Below, piece by piece: positions 7,605 through 14,356 of a stretch of 64,000 bases of DNA; position 1 is the first letter of the stretch, and each line of letters starts with the position of its first letter. The stretch spans positions 310,001-374,000 of the forward strand of contig NZ_RQRU01000001.1 in assembly GCF_004335015.1 (NCBI RefSeq). The letters run 5' to 3'. Position numbers and translations under genes: made by a program. This stretch comes from Psychrobacter pygoscelis. Its GTDB lineage: Bacteria; Pseudomonadota; Gammaproteobacteria; Pseudomonadales; Moraxellaceae. The notes below the pieces were generated by a model. That model saw only the letters and a program-made list of their open reading frames with translations. It had not been told where the DNA came from and made no database searches.

Positions 7605-8857
7605 TAAAACGTTCTCCGTCCTGCGAATGCGTATGATTGCTTGGTGTTTTTACCCATAATTGCTGATTGATTGCCATATCTAATAGCATCCCAACAATGG
7701 TTATGTTCATCGACCACCTCAGACAAAACATCGCCAGTATATTTATCGACCTTAAATTGCCATTTACCGGCCTCAGCTATCGTATTTTTGCACTGAGGGT
7801 GTATGACGATGTTATCTAATCCTCTAAGCCAACTGATGCCATCCTCAACACTGCCCGACCATTTTTTGCACGAGGTCATCTGAGGGTATCCGTGGCGCTT
7901 ACAATGGCTTATTTGCTCAGGTCTTGCGTTGTCAGCATATATCTTGTGCTTATTCGCTCGCTCAATCTTGCTAAATAACTTGGGCAAATCGACCGTCTCA
8001 ATATGCTCACCATATGCTTCATTGTAAATATATAAAATACGGTCGTGCAGGTAAGTCTCAATCATGGTCGTAGGGTCAGCAGCAAAGCCCCAGTCCACGC
8101 CAAAATTAGGATGCCATTGTGGTTGTGGCTCAAACTCCTCCACTGTGTAATGACCTGCGAGTATTATTGCCTCGCTGTTTGTATCATGAGCGCCATGCCA
8201 GACGTGCAGAAATCTCGCCCATGCGCCCTTATCGCCTAATGCTTGATGTTTTAGCGCTCTATCTCTATCACGCTTGTAAGATTGCCAAAGCGTTGCTGAT
8301 GCAAACGGGTTGTCGTGTAAATCAGCGTGCACCAAGATGACATCGCTGTCATCAGCGTGCTCATTAAAAAAAGCATCTACTGGGTCGGTCGGCTGGTCAG
8401 GATTCCACGTTGCCCATATCTCGCTATCCTCAGTCCTAATTGTAGGTTCTAGCAATTCCCACGATCTAGCGCTTAAAGACTGACCTTCCTCAATCCATGC
8501 GCCATCAAACCCCTCTAGTGATTTGATACTATCAGCGGTATGGTCTTGCATACCATTAAACGTAATAACACCGCTGCCAGTCTTGTGCTTTATCAAGTCA
8601 CGTTGTATATCAAATAGGTGGCTAACGCCATGTATGCGCAGCTTACTCTCGATTAGAGATTTTGAGCTAAAGCGCAGTGACTTTTGCACCTCTCGGATAC
8701 ACACCCATTTTAAATCAGGCTCGGTTGCCATGCGCTCAACCAGTCGCTCGGCAAAAAAGTGTGACTTACCACTACCCCTGCCGCCTTTTGCGCCCTTAAA
8801 CCTAGCTTTATTAAGCAAGGGCACAAAAACTCTAGCTGTAGGTATCTGTAGTGTCAT
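7604..8857 (-). CDS. Terminase large subunit, PBSX-type (Terminase_3)
   Basis: A 417-residue packaging motor. Walker A GGRGSGKS lies at about residues 25 to 32, a Walker B-like GAWIEEGQS near 120, and the C-terminal RNase H-fold nuclease starts at VDWGFAADP, with later acidic residues (YADNARPE and NHCWDAIRY). Together with TerS it would cut and translocate the genome into the prohead through the DUF935 portal. Length is typical of this family. The start overlaps the end of the small subunit gene by 26 bases. Confidence 0.93.
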   Translation of the reverse strand: MTLQIPTARVFVPLLNKARFKGAKGGRGSGKSHFFAERLVERMATEPDLKWVCIREVQKSLRFSSKSLIESKLRIHGVSHLFDIQRDLIKHKTGSGVITFNGMQDHTADSIKSLEGFDGAWIEEGQSLSARSWELLEPTIRTEDSEIWATWNPDQPTDPVDAFFNEHADDSDVILVHADLHDNPFASATLWQSYKRDRDRALKHQALGDKGAWARFLHVWHGAHDTNSEAIILAGHYTVEEFEPQPQWHPNFGVDWGFAADPTTMIETYLHDRILYIYNEAYGEHIETVDLPKLFSKIERANKHKIYADNARPEQISHCKRHGYPQMTSCKKWSGSVEDGISWLRGLDNIVIHPQCKNTIAEAGKWQFKVDKYTGDVLSEVVDEHNHCWDAIRYGNQSAIMGKNTKQSYAFAGRRTF

Positions 8858-9230
8858 TTTTTGGGTCTACTATGATTCGCTCGACTTTAGGTGGACTCAT
8901 CGACCCATCGCTAGATAAGTTGTCGACGACTTGAGTCTCTTTCCAACCTGCTTGAGTCTTAAGATAAAAAATAGCGGCTGTTGTGTTGCCTGCTTGAGCC
9001 TGACCTATCAAGTTGCCGGCAACTGATGCAATAGCTTTGGACTTACCTCTTTTATATCTTTCAAAAACCTCTGGTTGTCTCTCGCAAATAGCGTCAAAAG
9101 TATTGTTGGCAATACCAAAATAATCGCACATCTGCTCTTTGCTCAAGACAGCAGCTAAACTCTCAACTTGTACAATTTGCTCATCAGTTAGCTCAATAGC
9201 AGGTCTGCCGCCTTTGTTTTTACTAGTCAT
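8832..9230 (-). CDS. Terminase small subunit
   Basis: A 132-residue DNA-binding protein. An N-terminal HTH region (LTDEQIVQVESLAAVLSKEQMCDYFGI then NTFDAICERQPEVFERYKRG) is followed by AGNTTAAIFYLKTQAGWKET, a stretch typical of small terminases that precede PBSX-type large subunits. It recognises the packaging site. Its C-terminus overlaps the TerL start. It is the first head-packaging gene after the anti-defence cluster. Confidence 0.88.
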   Translation of the reverse strand: MTSKNKGGRPAIELTDEQIVQVESLAAVLSKEQMCDYFGIANNTFDAICERQPEVFERYKRGKSKAIASVAGNLIGQAQAGNTTAAIFYLKTQAGWKETQVVDNLSSDGSMSPPKVERIIVDPKNDTTDTYS

Positions 9231-9299
9231 CGACCTCCTCCCTTATTTGTTCAGCTGTGGTATGTTTGTGCCTCACTACAACCAACTAAGGAATTAGGT

Positions 9300-9596
9300 A
9301 TGAAGCCATTATTTTGTCCACTTAAAAAAGAATATTTTTTGCAGTTTAAGAACAATGAAAAAACTGTTGAATATCGTGCTTATGGCAAGCAATGGAATGA
9401 AAAAACCTGCACAATAGGCAGGCTTATGAATTTATCTCTAGGTTATAACGGTGAGCGCATACTAGCAGTCATCACTAACTTTACAGTCATTAATATAAAT
9501 CAAGCACCTCAAGCCGCTATTGATATATACAAACATAAAACAAATCAAATAGCTTGTATTGGAGTTAGCCTAGATACTGATAAGAATATGTCTTAA
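9300..9596 (+). CDS. ASCH-domain protein (PUA-like fold)
   Basis: A 98-residue protein with the phage ASCH pattern: KPLFCPLKKEYFLQFKNNEKTVEYR, then KQWNEKTCTIGRLMNLSLGYN. ASCH domains have a PUA-like fold and are thought to bind RNA or modified bases. It is on the plus strand, alone, and its last 32 bases overlap the end of the convergent ABC-GNAT gene. The company of ABC-GNAT and ParB-like genes suggests a role in DNA modification. ATG follows AAGGAA. Confidence 0.75.
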   Translation: MKPLFCPLKKEYFLQFKNNEKTVEYRAYGKQWNEKTCTIGRLMNLSLGYNGERILAVITNFTVININQAPQAAIDIYKHKTNQIACIGVSLDTDKNMS

Positions 9597-10668
9597 CCTT
9601 ATCTCTAAAGCCTTGATTAGGCTTTCGGTTTGTTCCCTTGGTGTTTATTTTGGCAAACCTCTGCACATTGATCAGCTTCCATAGCTTAGGTGTGCGTTGT
9701 AATATTTTGTGCGTCGGAACGCTTGAAAACTTACTTCGTACATCAAAGCCTTGCTTGCTCATCTCTCTCGCTGTTTCATTGATTAAGTATTCACCCAAGC
9801 CTAAGCCTACATAATCAGGATGGATGACTACTCGATTGAAGTGCATCTGCATTTTTTTGCCTTTGTTTTTTTGGTAAGGCACATAGTTTGCATAACAGAT
9901 GAATCCTATCTGCTCATTATTGTGATACATTCCATAAAACCTAACATGACCAAAGGGCAGTGTCTGACTTAGATAGTGATACTTGCTAAAATACTTCCAA
10001 GATTTGCTGTCGCACTCCCTGATTGTAAACTCAAGCCGCTCTTGTCGCTTGTAGTCTTGCCAAAGCAACCTCCGTTCAACATACTCTTGCTTATTACAGT
10101 CAATCATCCAATCAGGATTTAACCACTCAAACACATCGTAATGACATGATAATGCTATTACTGTTTTATTATTCTTGCGTGCAAACTTTTGCAAACAATT
10201 AGACATAGCCTTGGCAACTGTCCTATCTACAACAGACGTCCATTCGTCTACAACAAACACATCGCTACTAGCCATCTGCAAGGCTGCTATTGCTCGTGCT
10301 GTTTGTCCATTAGATAGTGTGTATATTGGTCTAATCCAACATGGCACTGATGTTAGTCCAATGCCTGATAATAGCTTTGCGCACTCATCGTAGCTCATAT
10401 CATCAGGAAACTGCTCGATTACAGGCTTTGTAGGGTCATACTTAAAATCAAATACCTCATCGCCAAATATTTGCTTAGCTAAAGTAGTTTTTCCTGATCC
10501 ACTTGCTCCGACAATCAGACCTACATTGAAAGGTGTTGTAATATCTGCATCTACAGACAACTCATGTACTGATTTTTTTGCAACATCTATATCAAGGCTG
10601 TCTGCTGCTTTTTGACATCTGAAACTTGTTGATACAGGACTCTCTAGCCTTACTCTATAATTTTGCAT
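9565..10668 (-). CDS. ABC-ATPase fused to a GNAT acyltransferase (Mom-like DNA modification candidate)
   Basis: A 367-residue fusion. Residues 1 to about 200 are an ABC-type ATPase: Walker A GASGSGKTT at 54 to 62, signature LSNGQ at 118 to 122, Walker B VFVVDEW at 137 to 143 and an SCH switch histidine near 176. Residues about 205 to 367 are GNAT-like, with HYLSQTLPFGHVRFYG and motif A RVVIHPDYVGLGLG at 279 to 292. There are no membrane segments. GNAT proteins of the Mom type modify adenine in phage DNA; the ParB-like and ASCH neighbours fit that idea, but the chemistry is inferred. Confidence 0.75.
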   Translation of the reverse strand: MQNYRVRLESPVSTSFRCQKAADSLDIDVAKKSVHELSVDADITTPFNVGLIVGASGSGKTTLAKQIFGDEVFDFKYDPTKPVIEQFPDDMSYDECAKLLSGIGLTSVPCWIRPIYTLSNGQTARAIAALQMASSDVFVVDEWTSVVDRTVAKAMSNCLQKFARKNNKTVIALSCHYDVFEWLNPDWMIDCNKQEYVERRLLWQDYKRQERLEFTIRECDSKSWKYFSKYHYLSQTLPFGHVRFYGMYHNNEQIGFICYANYVPYQKNKGKKMQMHFNRVVIHPDYVGLGLGEYLINETAREMSKQGFDVRSKFSSVPTHKILQRTPKLWKLINVQRFAKINTKGTNRKPNQGFRDKVKTYSYQYLG

Positions 10669-11228
10669 TTAAATCCCTTTTGTTGCGCCTCGTTGAATGC
10701 CTTTTCTAACTGACTTTCGTTGTCATATTCAACTAACAATAAAAACTTCTCACTATCTGAAACTTCGTCATGTTCGATTAACACAGAGTCTTCATCAATT
10801 TCATTTTTGTCAAATAAATCTAACAAATCGTCTTCATCAAAACCGATAAGCTCAATATCAAAATCTAAATCTCTTAAGTTGTCTATCTCGATTTTTAATA
10901 ACTCAATATCCCAATCAGCGTTAAGCGCTATCTTGTTGTCAGCAATCACATAAGCCTTACGCTGCGCTTCTGTCAGCCCTGCTAGAGTAATCGTAGGCAC
11001 TGCGTCCATGTTTAACTTGTTAGCAGCCATCAATCGACCATGACCCGCAATAATGCCGCCTGTCTCATCAATCAAAACGGGATTTGTAAATCCAAATTCT
11101 TTGATGCTCGCTGCAATCTGATTAACCTGCTCATCGTTATGTGTGCGAGAGTTATTTACATACGGTATCAGCTCGCTTGTCTTGCGATATTTAATTTCTA
11201 ATTCGCCCTCAGGCGTTTTGTCTGTCAT
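10650..11228 (-). CDS. ParB-like nuclease-fold protein of a phage DNA-modification module
   Basis: A 192-residue protein with a ParB/sulfiredoxin N-terminal domain: YRKTSELIPYVNNSRTHNDEQV, FGFTNPVLID and the GGIIAGHGRL motif at about 57 to 66, then TEAQRKAYVIADNK. No methyltransferase domain follows, unlike many phage ParB-methylase fusions. The C-terminus (KFLLLVEYDNESQLEKAFNEA then GFKCKIIE) matches the small tail domain often seen in such proteins. It overlaps the ABC-GNAT gene by 19 bases, so the two are probably translated together. Confidence 0.85.
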   Translation of the reverse strand: MTDKTPEGELEIKYRKTSELIPYVNNSRTHNDEQVNQIAASIKEFGFTNPVLIDETGGIIAGHGRLMAANKLNMDAVPTITLAGLTEAQRKAYVIADNKIALNADWDIELLKIEIDNLRDLDFDIELIGFDEDDLLDLFDKNEIDEDSVLIEHDEVSDSEKFLLLVEYDNESQLEKAFNEAQQKGFKCKIIE

Positions 11229-11251
11229 ACGCCCTCCGACGTTTAATTAAT

Positions 11252-11476
11252 TTAGAATGTACTAGGCTTAGCAATACTACGAGTCAACGACATAAAGCCT
11301 TTTTGTAAGTCAGTCTTAGCAATAGCTAGCCATCGCTTATCTTCATAGCCTGTTTTACTTAAGTGCTCGATAAAGTCGCCCACTTCACTAGCTAATGCTT
11401 TTGAGCGATTCATCAAGTCGAATTCTTCTTGTGTTAAGTCTCGATAGCCGCTTATTCTTGTATGTTGGTTATCCAT
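11252..11476 (-). CDS. Acb2-like anti-CBASS cyclic-nucleotide sponge
   Basis: A 74-residue helical protein matching the Acb2/Tad1 hairpin family as I know it: ISGYRDLTQEEFDLMNRSKALASEVGDF, then RWLAIAKTDLQKGFMSLTRSIAKPSTF. Acb2 proteins form hexamers that bind cyclic di- and trinucleotides and so block CBASS effectors. The hallmark N- and C-terminal stretches are both present; the middle is shorter than in many relatives, so it is a compact member. It is first in line upstream of ParB-like and ABC-GNAT genes on the same strand. Binding is inferred. Confidence 0.82.
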   Translation of the reverse strand: MDNQHTRISGYRDLTQEEFDLMNRSKALASEVGDFIEHLSKTGYEDKRWLAIAKTDLQKGFMSLTRSIAKPSTF

Positions 11477-11551
11477 AGTTAAGTCCTTAGATTAAGTTGC
11501 TGACATTAATGTTAGGGCTATATGCTTATTGCTCACAGCTCCCAATCCTCA

Positions 11552-11725
11552 TCAATCATCATGCTTATATCTCTGTTTAAACTGACTCTCAGCATCTGCA
11601 ATAGCTTGATACTCATCGCCACCGATACCGATTATCTCATCACCATTATCGTAGTCATCGACGCAGTAGCACGTACCGTAGTCATCAAAGACTTGTCGAT
11701 CTAGACGCTTTGGTGAGTCAGTCAT
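11552..11725 (-). CDS. Hypothetical 57-residue acidic phage protein
   Basis: ATG at 11725 opens a 57-codon frame (MTDSPKRLDRQVFDDYGTCY and on, to FKQRYKHDD). It is rich in Asp and Gly with a CYCVDDYDNGDE stretch. No family recognised. It lies just downstream of three tandem terminators and just upstream of the Acb2-like gene, so it may be the first gene after the late leader. The ribosome site is weak. Confidence 0.45.
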   Translation of the reverse strand: MTDSPKRLDRQVFDDYGTCYCVDDYDNGDEIIGIGGDEYQAIADAESQFKQRYKHDD

Positions 11726-11742
11726 TGTTAAATCTCAGGCAA

Positions 11743-11772
11743 TAAAAAAGCCCGATGCGTTAACATCGAGCT
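11743..11772 (-). terminator. Intrinsic terminator, third in the late leader
   Basis: Minus-strand stem GCTCGATG-TTAACG-CATCGGGC followed by six T and ATT. Confidence 0.8.
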
Positions 11773-11828
11773 GAAGTAATAAAATGTTTCGCACCCTCAC
11801 TCACGAGGGTAGCAAAATTTAGACAATA

Positions 11829-11859
11829 AAAAAGCCCAGTAAACTTAATTACTGAGCTT
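11829..11859 (-). terminator. Intrinsic terminator, second in the late leader
   Basis: Minus-strand stem GCTCAGTAA-TTAAGT-TTACTGGGC followed by six T. Confidence 0.8.
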
Positions 11860-11961
11860 CAAAACTTCAACATAAGATAGCCATGGAGCGAGACTCCGTT
11901 GTTAGCAAATCTATGAAGTTTTAGTTACCTTGGCGAGTGTCTATATTATAACACAAATATT

Positions 11962-11990
11962 AAAAAACCCACCGTGAAGTGGGTCTTTTA
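11962..11990 (-). terminator. Intrinsic terminator, first in the late leader (tR'-like position)
   Basis: Minus-strand stem ACCCAC-TTCACG-GTGGGT followed by six T, about 270 bases after the candidate late promoter. Confidence 0.8.
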
Positions 11991-12104
11991 GCCCTAGGCA
12001 AGCTAAAAACTTAATTTTAGATGCTAAGGGTGAGTCGTATTAGATGTCTGCACCACATCTTATCGAGTCATCCCGATGAGTAGAGGATGCAGAGCTATTT
12101 AAAT

Positions 12105-12174
12105 TTGGCATGGTCGGACTCGAACCGACGGTCGTCCAGAAACTGGCTGCTACTTCCAACTGAGCTACATGCCT
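12105..12174 (-). tRNA. tRNA-like sequence with an irregular anticodon arm (possible tRNA pseudogene)
   Basis: The minus strand shows acceptor arms AGGCATG and CATGCCA (six pairs, with an A-A mismatch at position 1), a TAGCTCAGTTGG D-arm start and a perfect T arm GTCGG-TTCGAGT-CCGAC. The region between is a few bases short of normal, the D stem pairs weakly and I cannot fold a proper five-pair anticodon stem, so no anticodon is given. No CCA is encoded. It is either a decayed or unusual phage tRNA, or a tRNA mimic in the late leader. Confidence 0.5.
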
Positions 12175-12259
12175 CACTTGTTGTGCACTGCCGATAGGAA
12201 CTCCTGTCAGCACAAGCGATTAATAAGCTAGGCTATTTACACTTAACCTCACTTACTAA

Positions 12260-12288
12260 ATCTTATCATTTTCATGTAACCAAGTCAA
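12260..12288 (-). promoter_or_regulatory. Candidate late promoter (pR'-like), minus strand
   Basis: -35 TTGACT (12283 to 12288), a 17-base spacer and -10 TAAGAT (12260 to 12265), reading toward the late genes. It is back to back with the plus-strand promoter at 12322 to 12350. Confidence 0.65.
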
Positions 12289-12321
12289 CTCTTTTTATTT
12301 TAAATTATTTTGGCTTGAGTG

Positions 12322-12350
12322 TTGACTCTGTCATATTATGACAGTATAAT
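12322..12350 (+). promoter_or_regulatory. Promoter with palindromic operator filling its spacer
   Basis: -35 TTGACT (12322 to 12327) and -10 TATAAT (12345 to 12350) are separated by exactly CTGTCATATTATGACAG, a perfect 17-base inverted repeat. A repressor bound there would block RNA polymerase directly. The likely regulator is one of the small proteins of the operon it drives. Confidence 0.85.
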
Positions 12351-12399
12351 AGACTCATCAAATAAACAAGCACACCCGAACGGGTGGGAGGAAATCAAA

Positions 12400-12867
12400 A
12401 TGAACAAATCAGAACTTTTCAAAAAAGCCCACGCTTTGACCAAAGCTACAATCAAATCAGGTGATAGTTATTCGGCTACTTTTGCTATCTGCTTAAAAGT
12501 TGTTTGCAAAAACTCTAAGGGGCTAACTTTTAAAGGAACTAAAAAACAGGTTAAATGGGCGCAAGACGCATACAATCGCTATGCTGCTAAAGCAAAACAA
12601 GGCGTTGACGACTTGCAGGCGCTTAAAGAAACTGATGCGCGAAATGCACTGCAAGAGTCAATCATCATAACAAACATTGGCAAAGTGCGCCCAGTTACTA
12701 ATCAAGAGCAATTAGACAATCTGTGCAACGAGATTAATCAAACTATTGACAGCTTGACAGCACAAGAGTGGATACGTCTTGACGATGGCGCTAAATTCAG
12801 TGATAAATCATTAGTAATTAGCTATCTATACGACTTAGTTTTAAATAAAATCATAAAAGGAGCTTAA
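12400..12867 (+). CDS. Hypothetical phage accessory protein, first gene of a self-contained operon
   Basis: A 155-residue protein. The ATG at 12400 after GGGAGGAAATC is chosen over an upstream ATG inside the promoter region. The N-terminus MNKSELFKKAHALTKATIKSGD resembles a short motif common in phage and plasmid proteins of unknown function; the rest is helical and charged (KKQVKWAQDAYNRYAAKAKQGV). It leads four genes that run against the late operon. By position it could be a defence or anti-defence effector; that is inference. Confidence 0.6.
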   Translation: MNKSELFKKAHALTKATIKSGDSYSATFAICLKVVCKNSKGLTFKGTKKQVKWAQDAYNRYAAKAKQGVDDLQALKETDARNALQESIIITNIGKVRPVTNQEQLDNLCNEINQTIDSLTAQEWIRLDDGAKFSDKSLVISYLYDLVLNKIIKGA

Positions 12868-12868
12868 T

Positions 12869-13138
12869 ATGAGTGCTATTGAAGATTATAAAAATGCGCG
12901 ACGACTGTTACGTGCTAAAAAAATGACAGTTAGTGCTGTGGCTCTAGATACATATAGCGAGGGTGTGCAAAATGCGGCTAACTCACTGCACATAAGAGAC
13001 TTAGTTGACCCACTATCAGTGTCCGCAAGCGAGCGCTTAGCAGATTTTAGATCGAGTGGCATCACTAAATTTATAAAAGGCAAATGTCAACCTCGTAGTT
13101 GCAATTATCATCATCGTAAAAACTTTTTACCACGATAA
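12869..13138 (+). CDS. Hypothetical small basic protein
   Basis: An 89-residue basic protein (MSAIEDYKNARRLLRAKKMT and on), ending in a histidine- and arginine-rich tail (CNYHHRKNFLPR). The ATG lies one base after the preceding stop and follows AAAAGGAGC. Family not recognised. Co-transcription with the first gene is very likely. Confidence 0.55.
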   Translation: MSAIEDYKNARRLLRAKKMTVSAVALDTYSEGVQNAANSLHIRDLVDPLSVSASERLADFRSSGITKFIKGKCQPRSCNYHHRKNFLPR

Positions 13139-13180
13139 GAATAATAAGATGACCATCACTATCTTGCGCAGAGGCTGCTA

Positions 13181-13393
13181 ATGATTGATTTTACTCAATA
13201 CGGCTACTCCCCTGCTAACTTTGAGGCTCTGGTTAAATCCTCGGGCGTTAAGTCAAACGCCCAATTTATCAGAGACAATAATATGAGCGAAAAAATGTTT
13301 TATCGCTACAAAAATGGCGAGGTATCAATAACATGGCAGGACTGGCAAGCGCTGGTTAAAAAATATGGAGGTAGTATCGATGTCAAAGCATAA
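13181..13393 (+). CDS. Small HTH-like protein, candidate operon regulator
   Basis: A 70-residue protein. SNAQFIRDNNMSEKMFYRYKNGEVSITWQDWQALVKKY has the spacing of a short helix-turn-helix DNA-binding unit (helix, turn, recognition helix ending YRYKNG, as in XRE-like proteins). It is the only gene in this operon that looks like a DNA-binding protein, so it may act on the perfect palindrome in the promoter at 12328 to 12344. It overlaps the next ORF by 14 bases. The HTH call is by eye. Confidence 0.55.
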   Translation: MIDFTQYGYSPANFEALVKSSGVKSNAQFIRDNNMSEKMFYRYKNGEVSITWQDWQALVKKYGGSIDVKA

Positions 13394-13649
13394 ATCAATC
13401 ACTCAAAGACTGCGCTATAAGCTAGCATCCGATGTTAAGCAGCAAATAGTTAATGAGTGGGCGCATCAGCAGCAAGACAAGTTTTTTGATGCGTATAAAC
13501 AACTGGAGGACGCGGTAGGTCGTAATGATATGCATGAGATAGATTTGGCGCTAGATGCTCTAAAAGACATTGGCATTAAGTCTTACGCTGCTATACCAAA
13601 TATTGCTCAAGCTATGCTTGACACGCCGCCTGATGGCAACTATGATTAG
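13380..13649 (+). CDS. Hypothetical helical protein, last gene of the operon
   Basis: An 89-residue protein (MSKHKSITQRLRYKLASDVK and on), mostly helical and charged. The ATG at 13380 follows GGAGGTAGTATCG, which decides the start. No family recognised. It overlaps the end of the HTH-like gene and is followed by a terminator at 13722. Confidence 0.55.
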   Translation: MSKHKSITQRLRYKLASDVKQQIVNEWAHQQQDKFFDAYKQLEDAVGRNDMHEIDLALDALKDIGIKSYAAIPNIAQAMLDTPPDGNYD

Positions 13650-13721
13650 TTTTAGTTATCGCACTAGTGCGTGGATTGAAATGTAAACGGAAACACATAT
13701 ATATCAACTTGTAAGATAAAG

Positions 13722-13746
13722 ACCCTGCTTTTAGCAGGGTTTTTTA
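13722..13746 (+). terminator. Intrinsic terminator of the first accessory operon
   Basis: ACCCTGCT-TTT-AGCAGGGT followed by six T on the plus strand. Confidence 0.85.
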
Positions 13747-13773
13747 TTGTCTAAATTATTTTGCGTTTAAGTG

Positions 13774-13802
13774 TTGACTTGTTCGCGACTAAGAACTATA
13801 AT
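13774..13802 (+). promoter_or_regulatory. Promoter of the acr-aca2-like operon with an inverted repeat in its spacer
   Basis: -35 TTGACT (13774 to 13779), 17-base spacer TGTTCGCGACTAAGAAC, -10 TATAAT (13797 to 13802). The spacer has GTTC and GAAC ends, an imperfect inverted repeat that is a candidate Aca2 operator. The upstream bases closely match those before the 12322 promoter. Confidence 0.75.
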
Positions 13803-13884
13803 AGGCACATAAGTTAATAGTTAGCTTATACAACATTAACCCAAATCGCTATTGAGCGATTTAACTCTAAAGAGAGGATAAATT

Positions 13885-14304
13885 GTGAACACTATCACTT
13901 ACAATGAAGCACTTAAAGAAATTCGTAGTTATGCTCGCAATCTAGGCATGACATTTACTAAACAAAATGCAACCATTAATGGCAAACAAGCTTGGATGTT
14001 AATTGACCGCCAATCTGGCCGCGTATTAGAAAATAATTTTACACTTTGGTGTGCTTACGAAGATCGCCTAAATGGTTATTTTGACAAAGTGGCAAATGAT
14101 AACAGCTGCATCAACCCAATGGTTGTGCGAATATTAAAAGCTATTAGTGAGGTAGCGGATGAATATGAAGGCTGTCCAGAGCGCACAGAAGGATTTGCCC
14201 GTAGCGTATGTATACATCTTGATAAAAAATATAATATCAACGTTCTAAATTCAAGCTACGCTCAAGACAAATTTCATGAAGCAATGGATAAGTACTTTGC
14301 CTAA
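13885..14304 (+). CDS. Candidate anti-CRISPR protein (gene directly upstream of aca2-like)
   Basis: A 139-residue protein with a GTG start after AGAGAGGATAAATT. The N-terminal part (ITYNEALKEIRSYARNLGMTFTKQ, NGKQAWMLIDRQSGRVLENNFTLW) looks like a small alpha/beta domain I associate with phage proteins of unknown function. The C-terminal half is helical with several cysteines. I do not recognise a named Acr family. It is called a candidate only because it shares an autoregulated two-gene operon with an Aca2-like protein, the setting in which Acr genes are found. It could be another accessory protein. Confidence 0.5.
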   Translation: MNTITYNEALKEIRSYARNLGMTFTKQNATINGKQAWMLIDRQSGRVLENNFTLWCAYEDRLNGYFDKVANDNSCINPMVVRILKAISEVADEYEGCPERTEGFARSVCIHLDKKYNINVLNSSYAQDKFHEAMDKYFA

Positions 14305-14356
14305 CTATTATAAACTCTACCAGAACATCGATAGGTTTTATCATAAGGATTAAACC

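Larger units (their letters stand above)
11726..12259 (-). other. Structured untranslated late leader
   Basis: About 530 bases on the minus strand with no convincing protein gene. It holds, in transcription order from the promoter at 12260 to 12288, a hairpin-prone stretch (12178 to 12222), the tRNA-like sequence, another imperfect hairpin with CTGCA/TGCAG arms (about 12044 to 12092) and three intrinsic terminators. A smaller hairpin CCCTC-GTGAGT-GAGGG lies at about 11793 to 11815. This resembles a lambda pR' leader that needs an antiterminator, and it may also release small RNAs. Confidence 0.55.

Noticed and set aside
9300..9596. Reading the ASCH ORF as a shadow of a minus-strand gene
   Set aside because: The minus strand has no gene here and the protein has a recognisable family pattern.
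11522..11704. Plus-strand ORF opposite the 11552-11725 gene
   Set aside because: It is low-complexity Ile/Ser-rich sequence made by the other strand's codons.
12105..12174. Suppressor tRNA reading the TAG codons of the 18674-18916 ORF
   Set aside because: The tRNA-like sequence has no CTA where an anticodon could be, and other genes of the phage use TAG as a stop.
12319..12399. Upstream ATG start for the 12400 gene
   Set aside because: It would lie inside the -35 region of the promoter; the ATG at 12400 has a strong ribosome site.
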